Of a stretch of DNA of 64,000 bases, positions 1-9,690 are shown piece by piece (position 1 is the first letter of the stretch; each line of letters starts with the position of its first letter). The position numbers and the translations under genes are program-made. The notes beneath the pieces are model-generated. The model was given only the letters and a program-made list of their open reading frames with translations. It was not told the DNA's origin and searched no databases. The stretch covers positions 310,001-374,000 of the forward strand of contig LNAC01000275.1 of assembly GCA_002007465.1 (NCBI GenBank). Reading direction: 5' to 3'. Origin of the DNA: Ailurus styani. Its lineage: Eukaryota > Chordata > Mammalia > Carnivora > Ailuridae.

Positions 1-1180
1 CTTTAGGAGTTTTCAGAGAGCATGGTTATAAACCTTACAATCACAAAATGCAAAGGTAGCCATGGAGATAAGAAACACAGACCAGAGACTGGCAAAAACC
101 TGCTCTAGGACTCCATATAATCCACTTCTGATCATGGTGAAATGTCTACACAGCTGCTGGTACATAGTAGGGAAGCAATAGATAGCTAGAAGGCACAGTG
201 AGAGTAGTAATATTAGGAGTATCATTACCATAATTATTTCAGATTCCAAGTGTAAAAACTGATAATAAACCTGATTTCTTGCTTTGCTCACATGGGTATT
301 ACTGAGGTAAGAATATGCTTTATTTGATAAGTGTTCTATGAAAAAATTAATAACTCACATCACTGGAGCCACACCAAGAAACAGATACTACATTTCTCCT
401 TGAGTAGCCCTTCCACAGACATGATCAACCAACTTCCCATCTTCACGGTTTAATTTTTATGATTGTATTGAAATGTCTTTTAAATCTATTTTCACACCTC
501 TGGTACCAAAATTAGGAGACAAGGGGAAAAGCTAACATCTCTTAATTTTTAGCTCCATGGTAATTTTGCAGGCTTTTACAAAACAATCGAATTTTTTGTT
601 GGTTGTGTGCTTTGTTTTTAAGTCAAATATTTATGAACATAAAAATCTGACAATGGCAACTTGATCTATTTGGTAGTTGCAACTAAATGGGAACAGGAGA
701 TGGGGTGAGGAGCAATGGGCAGAGTTCATTTCAGGCGTCATGCACATACTTACGACTTTCTCCCACCTGAGTCTTTGCCGGCTGTGACTGAAGGGGAAAA
801 GCCAGAGGCAAGCCCACTAGCCCATGAGGCTGGATACAGAGGCTAGAGCCAGTGACCTCATGCTAGAGGGGTGGTACCCTGGTAGGCTGTGAATGCATTC
901 ACTTTTGTGACCACCTCCCAGCAACCCAAACACTATCTGATCCATGTACCAACTTCCAAAGTCAAGGCTCCTTTTACAGAATGAAAATCAGGAAAGCCCA
1001 CAATCTCTCAGTAAGCCAGAGGAAATTCAGCCTACATCACTGGATCTGACTCACAGCTCTGCTCACAATTACCAGACGAACCACTTAAACTCGCCATGCT
1101 CCAGTTTCTTTTGTAACCCAGAAACACTGCAGTGTGCAAATCTACCTCATGGGATTGCTCTGAGCAGTAATTACAAATAC
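1..1180. other. Unique sequence, no feature identified
   Basis: I see no recognisable repeat or exon. A minus-strand frame at 13-291 encodes a hydrophobic 92-residue string, but it lacks coding context and is treated as chance. Confidence 0.5.
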
Positions 1181-1232
1181 ATATATATGTGTACATGTAC
1201 GTGTATGTATATATACACATATATGTATATAT
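1181..1232. repeat. Imperfect TA/TG microsatellite
   Basis: An alternating pyrimidine-purine run of mixed TA, TG and CA steps (such as ATATATATGTGTACATGTAC) extends for about 50 bases. Short open frames crossing it are composition artefacts. Confidence 0.85.
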
Positions 1233-1270
1233 AAAAGCACTTTAGCTTTTAAAAAAAGCACTTTAGCTTT
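1233..1270. repeat. 17-bp direct duplication
   Basis: AAAAGCACTTTAGCTTT occurs at 1233-1249 and again at 1254-1270, separated by four bases. It adjoins the TA/TG microsatellite, so slippage during replication is the likely origin. Confidence 0.85.
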
Positions 1271-2374
1271 ATAAGGTGCTCTAGTAATATTTAAAGATAA
1301 AGTCAGAACAATCGAATAAGACTTCAGCTCTAATGCTCTGCTCTCCATTCAGAGCTGCTACTGTTAAATAGCACGACTTAGAGCTAGCTGGTCTTCCTAG
1401 GTCTCTACACTTGGGCTCTGCCACTGATTTGCTCTAACTTCCACTTTGGATTCTCTCTGCCTCAATATTCATCCTTAAAACAATCTCAAGTGATGAACTA
1501 GCTTGCAGGGCTGAGGAGAGAGGGTGGGAAAAAAAAAAGCCAAGGGATTTAATATGTGTAATTGAAAAAACAACAGACAAGATCCATCCCTCAAATACAC
1601 ACTTGTTATTTCTATTCATATAAATGCAAATTCAGCCCAAGAGTAAAATCACATGGAATTCTCTGATGTAAGGCAATTTCCTAGTAATAGTCACAGACAT
1701 TTTTTTCTGGTTTTAGCCAACCTAGTGAAGAACAGGAGGTTTTAGGGAATGTCTGTAACATTGCCCTGAATCGCTTGTATGTGGCTATATAATTTAAATT
1801 GTTTGGGTTATCTCTGGATAATGGCAAACAGAGTTTGGCCATAAACCTTCCAAGTAACCGTGACTTCCTGAGCCCCTCTTCTAACAAATATTTCTAAACC
1901 GTTTTCCTTGACTCGTTGCCAATAAAATGGATGGAACGCTTTCAATTCTCTCTTTTTCTTTCTTGGTCATAGCTTCAGAACCCTAGTGCTGCTTGATTCC
2001 CTTCAGTTGCAGATATTGGTGGCTGGACTCAAGGGCCAGGCCCCTGAAAAGTTTCACAGAGGGGACATACGTAGGGCCAAATTGGACCCTCCGATTCACA
2101 TCGTGTATCTCTGAGATGTGTGGTAAGTGTCCGAGGTACTGATAATGCTGCAGCCAAGATGGTAAAATAAACCAACACATCGCTCTCGCTGCACTGAAAA
2201 GCCACGTGACATCCTAAAGTCAATCATGCTGTGATGCATATTGCTCAGGTCATCCCCCTCCTGGGCGCCATGCATTTTTATTGTGCGTGCTGCGATTAAA
2301 ATTGAGGATTCCAAAGATATTATTACATTTCTTGTGTTTCCAGGTCCTTGCCTAGGACCTCTGCGTTCTTTGAC
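1271..2374. other. Unique sequence, no feature identified
   Basis: I see no exon or repeat I can name. The minus-strand frames here are short and overlap each other in different frames, as chance frames do. Confidence 0.45.
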
Positions 2375-2390
2375 AAAAGTCTCAGAGACC

Positions 2391-2580
2391 GGGGCGCCTG
2401 GGTGACTCAGTTGGTTGAGCCGCTGCCTTCGGCTCAGGTCATGATCCCAAAGTCCTGGGATTGAGTCCCACATCGGGCTCCCTGCTCAGTGGAGAGCCTG
2501 CTTCTCCCTCTCCCTCTGCCCGTCACTCTGTCTATTTGTGCTATCTCTCTGTCAAATAAATAAATAAAATCTTTAAAAAA
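2391..2580 (+). mobile_element. SINEC (carnivore tRNA-derived SINE)
   Basis: The head GGGGCGCCTGGGTGACTCAG, the core TTCGGCTCAGGTCATGATC and the AAATAAATAAATAAAATCTTT tail are all present, so the copy is full length. It is flanked by a 15-bp target duplication, AAAAGTCTCAGAGAC at 2375-2389 and AAAAGTCTTAGAGAC at 2581-2595, with one mismatch. The 126-codon minus-strand frame crossing it is derived from the SINE. Confidence 0.95.
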
Positions 2581-2595
2581 AAAAGTCTTAGAGAC

Positions 2596-4229
2596 TATTT
2601 TCAAGCACCTTTCACTTGAACAGAAAGAAATACATCACCACCAATGAGAAAGCAATGGTGGGGGATACAGATAATGTATGACTTCAGGTTGCTGCACAAG
2701 TCCAAGGGCCACTGTTTAATCAAATCAAATCATGAACACTGCCCCCTGGAGTTGTGCAGTGAAGAAATCCTGCAGGATCACAGTGATCCCTAGGGAAATC
2801 CTCCTAAAGAAAAACCGTCTCGAATAAATTAGAAATGGGCAGGAGATGTAGGTTCAGGTTCTTCTGCTCTTTGGGTCTGACTTCTCATCTTAAACAAGAA
2901 GGTTACTTTCATGAGATCACCTCCAGTATACACTGTTCTCTTAACCTCTGGATTCTGAATCAAGCCCAACTAATAAGCATCAAGTGACAAGACCAATGCA
3001 AACACTTCCTTCTTCCAAACGCTGTCTTTGTAACTAGTATATTAGTGAAAACAGGAAGAAATTCCAAATGATCTCTCATTGTTTTAAAGTTAAAGGCAAG
3101 AAGTTGGCAAGAAGTAAAATCCCTGGACTCCCGGACCAGTTTAGTTTATTTCACAACTAATAATAACACTGCACAGAAATGAAAGACGGAATGGAATCCT
3201 AAAGAAAAGGAAAGTTCCACTGAAGCAACATAGGCAGCATTTCAAAAATGATTTCAGGAGGTTTGTTTCCCCCAAGCTGGAAACATACTCTTTGAGCTAA
3301 ATAACGAAGCCTGCTTTAAATCAAACACAAACAAAGCAAGCTCCTTGATTTGGGGGTAAAATCTTATGTACTTTATGTGATTTTCTCTAGCTTCTGCATA
3401 CCACAGGAAAATTCTTTATTAATTATTTAATTATAGAGCTCTACATCCTTTCATTTGATTTCTAAAAGTAGTAGATATACCAAAGACACATTTTTTGTGA
3501 AATTTCCCATGTTCCTGTCTACTATCATGGTCCATGATTCTCCTACTGCCGATGGTGCTGCACCTCTGACTTGAAAATCATTTGTACCCACATTGGCCTA
3601 TTGAAATGTGAGCTGAGCTTGGCTTCCTGAAAGGAAGCACCAGATTCATTATGTTCAAACAGACTTTCTATCCCTTTTAAAGACTATAATCCAAGTGGCA
3701 CTATGATTGCTTATAAGCCATGAGCTTTTGTTTTAGGCCTATAAACAGAAGGGCAATTCTTAAAATTGTGCAAGTCATCCCAATTTCAAGAATTAGGTAT
3801 TGGGCTGACAGCCTAATTCAGGTTGGATATAGCTACACAGTATCGAGCTCAATTAGCTAAATGGGGTTTTATAACAGAAGTCAAAAAAAATCATAATAGA
3901 AATTCAAACACAAGTTATAAAAGTACACACACAGACAGTATTTTATGCTTGGGGACATGCAAGAGAGAAGAGAAGGACACAGGGCTTTGCCCTCACAAAA
4001 TGAATAACATACACTCTTTTCCAAAAGAGAATGGACGTAAATTACCTCGGTCTCTCAAAGCTTCTACCAGGCTAGGCTTGGGCCTGAAGAGTCCCCCTGG
4101 AATAAACCCATCTAAATTTTTTCCAGTGTCCTTTATTGGCACAAGGAAGGAGATGTGTTTCTCCTGACTGTATTCTCATCTGTCCTTTACTATACTACAC
4201 GGAGTACCATGAAGACTGATTTTTGTTCA
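2596..4229. other. Unique AT-rich sequence, no feature identified
   Basis: I recognise no repeat or exon. An open plus-strand frame at 3823-4167 has no splice or promoter context and no family resemblance. Confidence 0.45.
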
Positions 4230-4310
4230 CCTTGGAGTCCTACAGCTAGCATATTACGTAACACATAGTATATACTCAGTAAATATTTGTTGGAATACTG
4301 AATGGAAGAG
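4230..4310 (+). mobile_element. MIR/L2-type 3' tail fragment
   Basis: The string ACATAGTATATACTCAGTAAATATTTGTTGGAAT resembles the shared MIR/L2 3' end (CACATAGTAGGCACTCAATAAATATTTGTTGAA). It is short and diverged. Confidence 0.45.
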
Positions 4311-4814
4311 TTCTTTTTTCCCCCCTGCCTCTGGTCCTTCCTGGCATGTAGCCACAGTAGATAATGTGTATGTAAAGTGTAGTGCAGTTTCAATTCAAGA
4401 TCGGCCTTTTAGGATGAGAAAAAAAACTTAGACGGGCTTGAATTCAGTTTTTTGACCAGCAGTCCTTTCCATGTTTCTCGTGATCACCATGAGTAGGAAG
4501 GAACTTCATGGCCTTGGATACTTCCTGTGGTGTTTGTGCACTTTCCACCCAGCTAAGAGACTGTCTCCTCTAGGCTGGTACCTACTTAATTCACAATGGG
4601 AAATTTCATACTTTGGCAACATCTAGTTAAAGTTCAGAAACTTAACATTTGTGGATTAAAAGAGGGAAAAAATGAAGACTTACCATCTATGTCTTTTATA
4701 GAAAAAAATATATATATAGCTTCCTTTACCTCTTCTTCTAGAACAAAAATTATCAGCATCGTTGTTATGATCCTGCAAAGGTGTTTCACCCTGACTGCCT
4801 CTAGAGAGAGTTCT

Positions 4815-5395
4815 TAAAAATGTGTATCTGATCTCTTCACTCTATCCTTAAAATTCCCCAAATGCCTTCAGCATAAAGTCAAGATTCACAGTATGATTTG
4901 CCAAAAGCTTGATCTGGCCCCTGCTTATTCTGCAAGCTCATGCCCTAGCACTATTCCCAACAGTAACCACCGCCACTACCAAACAAATCTCTAATACTTG
5001 AAGTTTCCGAATATACATTTCATTTTTCTTCCTCTTACCCTCTCTGGGTGAGAATGACTCTCTCCCCACACCACAAACGCACATCCTGCACGTGCATGCA
5101 CATACACACACACTTCACCAAGCTAACCTCTATTTATTTTTTTTAATTAGTTCAGGGCTCATTCTTCCAAACCACAAATCCTCCCTCATCCCTCCTTTCC
5201 ATAATCTGGAGTAGGTAGCCCTCTTAGATGAACTCTGTACTATCATAACTCATTTGTCTGTTCATCCTCTCCTCTTCCCCAAGAGTCTATAAGGTCTTGG
5301 AAGGCAGGGCCTGAGTCGGTGTCTTTGGATTGCTAGCATCCAGCATAATACCTACTATTATAATCAAAACTCAATAAAAATGGAATAAATAAATA
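4815..5395 (+). mobile_element. L2 LINE 3' fragment
   Basis: The order of motifs follows the L2 3' end: CAGCATAAAGTCAAGATTCA, then GCTTGATCTGGCCCCTGC, then AAGGTCTTGGAAGGCAGGGCC, ending in ACTCAATAAAAATGGAATAA. The copy is strongly diverged and interrupted by an A/T-rich stretch near 5140. Confidence 0.7.
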
Positions 5396-6321
5396 CTCCC
5401 ATGTCTTTGTTTGTACTACTCCCAAAAGATTCTGTATGGAATTCTTATTAAAACCATTAACACAATGAATAAAACCGAACTAACCAACCAGGGACAAGCA
5501 GATTGCTTCCAAAAGATTGGTAGTAAACTGGTTTTGGTGAACTTTATTTATATACACAAGATCTTGAACTCAACACTGAGCAAATATGCCCATCATCATG
5601 TCCCCAAGCAGTTTTCTCCTTCTCCAGTCTCCTCTTTGGGACATATGGATTCTTATTTCAATTCTTCATGAGAGTACTATAGGAGATGGAATGGTTTTGC
5701 TTGGAACTAGATTGTGAGAAGATGTAGCAATCTAGGAGACCAGCCTATATTCCAATGTCTGCCTGACATTGACAGACAAAATAGGAGATTCAGAGACAGA
5801 CTAAGTACACTATTTTCACTAACAAGTGTAGAATGGCTCCTCATGAACTATTAATTCTCTCACATACTTGGGAGCTCTTACCACTCTAGAAAATTATCAC
5901 TTTGATTAGATGCACCAATAGACAGCCTCTTACACTCTGTAGGGGAGTACAGTTGGCTTCTTGTACAAGTAGAGATCTCATTAGATGCTCTGCCAGTATT
6001 ATGTAGGTTAAATGAATGCATAATAGCATAATAGTTAAAAATGTCTCTGGTTCAATCAAGTCAACAAAAATGCGTTGAGCAAGTAACTTTGTGTCTTCAA
6101 GTGCTATAGGAGAAAACATACTCTAAAATTATTCTGACTAAAACACTTCTTTTAATCGGATGATTATTGCAATGTAAACTCAAAAATGCAAACAGATCCT
6201 TAGAGTTCATTTGTCAATATGTTTTTAGAACAATTTAGTATAAATTGCACTTAGTATATATAATCAGCATATATAATTTAGTGTAATAGCATACTTTTAC
6301 TTAAAGAAAGATGTCCTAATG
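5396..6321. other. Unique AT-rich sequence, no feature identified
   Basis: Nothing beyond weak chance open frames was seen. A vague MIR-like stretch near 6020-6110 is too diverged to call. Confidence 0.4.
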
Positions 6322-6371
6322 GGATGGGGTTTTTTTGTTGTTTGTTTTTTTATTTAAGAGAGAGCAAGTCA

Positions 6372-6394
6372 GGGGAGGGGCGGGGGGGAGGGGG

Positions 6395-6397
<3 letters not shown>
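6372..6397 (+). other. G-quadruplex-forming G runs
   Basis: Four runs of four to eight G separated by single bases (GGGGAGGGGCGGGGGGGAG and following) fit a tight G-quadruplex pattern. They lie inside the SINEC next to its GA repeat. Confidence 0.7.

Positions 6398-6468
<71 letters not shown>
6397..6468 (+). repeat. (GA)36 microsatellite
   Basis: Thirty-six uninterrupted GA units sit within the minus-strand SINEC. The length and purity suggest that the locus is polymorphic. Confidence 0.95.
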
Positions 6469-6470
<2 letters not shown>

Positions 6471-6599
6471 CTTCAAGCAGACTTGGAGCTGAGCACAGAG
6501 CTCAATGTGGGGCACCATCTTACAGCCCTAGGATCACGACCTGACCAGAAATCAAGAGTGAAGAGCGGGGCTTAACTGACTCAGCCACCCAGACTTCCC

Positions 6600-8095
6600 T
6601 AATGAATGTCTTATTTACCTTTTCCCAAGTGCATTTTAAAATATTTTACTTCCTGCTACCTTAATTTTGATACTTTGCTTTGTCAACTTTAAGTTACTTA
6701 AGAGCAAGAAGTGGTTAACTGGGTGAATTCAGAGCCACTTTGTCAAAAATCTTCAGTTCCGTTATTTGAGAGAGGAATTAGCTGTCTGGCCTATTTGCAC
6801 AACTCACATTAAAATTTCCAATTGGGAAAAACCCTCATAATTTCTAAACTGAGCACTTTTAAATTGCATCTATAGATCTTCCTTGCATGAATGCATATCT
6901 GGCTTCATATCTAGTGATGCTTGCTGCAATGCCTCCTAATAAAATTAAGCAGCTATACAATCAATTAAAATTTTTAAAAGGCAGTGTGATGGTGCTCTCT
7001 TTGGACGCCACATTGTCTCTGATTTGTTTGGGGACTACTGTGCTTGACTAAGAATGATAACAAATACTTGATAACATTGCAGAAGAAATGTAAATCAACT
7101 CAGAGGAGTAACAAAGCATAACCCAGTTGGCATCCAGGGAAATTATTTATTCCCTAAATGTGTTCAATTCGATTGCAGAAAAGTTTATAAAATTATTTTG
7201 GTTACCTTTAACAAAATTCCACTCCTTTTTCTAAAATTTGTCCCATTCAAAATGCAAATGCAAAATAAGTCCTGTGATTAGTTCACTGTTAGTAAAGTTG
7301 TCACTGCTAGCTGAAATCTTTCCGTGTGCCTTGTACTAATTAGGAAAAAAAGATCAATGAGAATGAAAGAGGCTTTTAGTTCCGTTACTGTCTGACTTAT
7401 TCTTCTGAACCATTAACTGGAGAAACTACAATTTTCTTAGTTATCCAAAACTCTGTGAGTGAACACCAAAGTTATCCTGACCTTGTTTAGTAACTAATCT
7501 AAACTGGGGGTTTTGCTTTGTATTCTACATTCTCTTGATGTACTGTTGCTTTTTGATAGGCAACTTGTAATTAGATTGCATAAACGTTTTATAGCTAATG
7601 TTTTGCAAAGATACTAACTTTCTGAAACAGATTGTTTTATCATCCTTTAAAATAAATTACAACTTAGAAGCATCACTTATATTGGAAAGTACACTGTATT
7701 ACACAATTTAATTAAAACAGTTTAAATTTTGACTTAAAAATGATTTGAGTAAAAATTAAGATTAATTTTGATCTTGAGTATATATTTTTTTAATGCTATG
7801 GGTGACCTGTTTCTGTAGTTTGTATTGGTAAGATACATGGAAAACTCAAAAATGTCAGATACATTACCTAAAGGAATAAGGTATAAGGTTTAGAACCTAC
7901 CACCTCTGATTCATCCATCCCAAGAAAGCTTACTTGGAATTATCATCCTGGGAGTTTTGAGAGCTATTTGGTGGGAGGCCCATTGGAATTAGGGAATAAT
8001 CTCTAGTGGTTATTGAATAGAACTTACATCTCTTAAGCAGACCACATAAGCCCTTGGTATTGGAAACCCTGGTTGAAAAAAAAAGAGTCAGAAAG
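6600..8095. other. Unique AT-rich stretch, candidate conserved noncoding sequence
   Basis: About 1.5 kb carries no recognisable transposon and has many homeodomain-type TAATTA and TTAATTA cores. A perfect octamer ATGCAAAT (POU site) is at 7252-7259. This texture is typical of conserved developmental enhancers, but conservation cannot be tested from one sequence. Confidence 0.3.
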
Positions 8096-8099
8096 AACA

Positions 8100-8310
8100 T
8101 AATAGTTTATACCATCCAAACCAATTATTTAACAGGCATTTAGTAGAGCCTCTATGTGCATTATCTCTTAAATCCTCACAATAACCTATAAGCAGAACAC
8201 CCAATTGAATAGCTGAGGATACTGAAGATCAGGAAAGGGAGATAGTTGGCTCGAGGTCCTACAGGAAGCATATTCTAGAGCCAGATCCAGACCCACACTA
8301 TGTGGTTCCA
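8100..8310 (+). mobile_element. MIR SINE
   Basis: The segment follows the MIR order: TTATCTCTTAAATCCTCACAATAACC, then AGCTGAGGATACTGAAGATCAGG, then a GAGGTCCTACAGGAAGCATA-like CAGCTAG block and a downstream AGCCAGATCCAGACCC block. It is old and diverged. Confidence 0.7.
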
Positions 8311-8733
8311 GTGGCCCCACTGGGAACCATTATGCAATGCTATGTAAAGACAAAACACTGTTGTGTTTTTCCCCCCCCAGGAGAGATGGTTTCTCCTTCC
8401 ATATGGTACATACATACTGGAGAGTTGGTGTCTTTAACTCTTGTGTATAACCAGCATCATCTGTGCCTGGATGCAAGACATTTATTTCGAGAGTTCCATG
8501 CTTTTCAATGCTAATGAACATTAAATTCTCACCATGATTTACATGGGAACACAGACTACATCTGAATGAGAGGAATCCCAAGGAAATTAATTTGCTCTCT
8601 GAGAAATGCATGGTAAATAGCAGACAGCTTTTCTCCTAAAATGCCTAGCATCTGTAAACAATACACTGAAAACCAAGAGGAGAAAGACCTGGGAGAGATT
8701 TTATGATGATGTCACATGAGCCATCAGTAGGGT

Positions 8734-8769
8734 CAAATATTGTCCCCAATATTTGGGGGACGATATTTG
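8734..8769. other. 14-bp inverted repeat (hairpin 1)
   Basis: CAAATATTGTCCCC at 8734-8747 pairs with GGGGACGATATTTG at 8756-8769 over 14 bp, with 13 Watson-Crick pairs and one G-T wobble, around an 8-base loop. It could be a structured RNA, a palindromic DNA-transposon remnant or chance. Confidence 0.8.
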
Positions 8770-8775
8770 TGTGTC

Positions 8776-8807
8776 TCAGTCCCTATATAGTGACCAGATG
8801 GGACTGA
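8776..8807. other. 8-bp inverted repeat (hairpin 2)
   Basis: TCAGTCCC at 8776-8783 is the exact reverse complement of GGGACTGA at 8800-8807, with a 16-base loop. It starts six bases after hairpin 1, giving a two-stem arrangement within 74 bases. Confidence 0.75.
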
Positions 8808-9539
8808 AGCCTTTATTCAGACAACACATAGAAAGAAGCCAATAAAGCTGCGCCCCCATTTATTTCCCTTCCTTTTAACCCCCAGAGTCTCAAAAATTAG
8901 CTTTTCCTCCCCCACCACCCCCCTCAAGGGGCACTTTAGTTTTTGTTTTGTTCTCTTTTCTTGAAACAGGCTAGTTAGTTCACTCTTGGATGGGATAAAA
9001 TCACAAAAGATTGATACTTCAGCTAGTAAAATTGAGTGTGTTTTGTTCGGACTGACTCTTGAAACACTTTGGCACAAAGTGGTAAGGATGCTATTTGATA
9101 ACCGTCTGGGCTGGGTCCGAGAGCAAAGTGTCCTTTATACCACCATCACGAGTCAAGGTCATTCGGCTCTTCTTACAGTTCATTCTCCATTCTTTTCAAT
9201 TCTCTCATTTTGTTTCCAGTTGTGGTACCAGGCAAACAACAGCAGCAGCAACAAAACGCTCTTCCTTTTGTGTCTTGTTAATTTGTCTAGTGACGATTTA
9301 GCTATTCCCATGTCAGGCTGAACCACCAGGCATGTGTCCTTTTGCTAATCTGAGGGCTCCTGATGCCATCCTCACTACAGCCTTGTGACTCCATATAATC
9401 TTGATTCATGTATTATCGTGCTTCCTGAGCTAGAATAGAAACTCAAACAACATGTGTTAAAGAAATGATTGAGTGAACTTGCGAATTATAATGGAAGAGG
9501 AGCACGGGAAGAACTTTCTGGATTGTGCGTGGATAAAAC

Positions 9540-9690
9540 TGACAGCATGCGTAGTGGTGAACATGAGCTTTGGGGTAGAGCAGTCTTTATTTTGCATCCA
9601 GCCCTAACACACATTAGGCGAAGGCCTTGGGCAAGTCACTCAACCCCACCAAATTTCCCCATCTCTAAAACTAGAACAATTAGACATTCC
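9540..9690 (+). mobile_element. MIR fragment
   Basis: The core CCTTGGGCAAGTCACTCAACC followed by TTTCCCCATCTCTAAAACTAG matches the MIR central region (CTTGGGCAAGTCACTTAACC, then CATCTGTAAAATG). Confidence 0.65.

Larger units (their letters stand above)
6322..6597 (-). mobile_element. SINEC, minus strand, with expanded GA tract
   Basis: Read on the minus strand, this is an older SINEC: its head is at the right (complement of ACTCAGCCACCCAGACTTCC) and its T-rich tail at the left. The internal CT-rich part has expanded into a long G-run and GA microsatellite. A short duplication, CCTAATG at 6315-6321 and 6598-6604, flanks it. The two plus-strand open frames of about 70-80 codons here are GA-repeat artefacts. 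Confidence 0.8.
8311..9535. other. Unique sequence with two hairpins; otherwise no feature
   Basis: Apart from the inverted repeats at 8734-8807 and a run of nine C at 8371-8379, no repeat or exon was recognised. The overlapping open frames around 8302-9321 on both strands have no coding support. Confidence 0.4.

Noticed and set aside
13..291. Minus-strand 92-codon hydrophobic open frame
   Set aside because: Its composition comes from T-rich antisense sequence. There is no splice site, promoter or recognised family, and it lies deep in an intron.
2096..2473. 125-codon minus-strand frame
   Set aside because: It is formed in part by the antisense of the SINEC at 2391, with no coding context.
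6324..6575. Two open frames of RERERE/GEGE-type residues
   Set aside because: They are readings of the (GA)36 repeat inside a SINEC.
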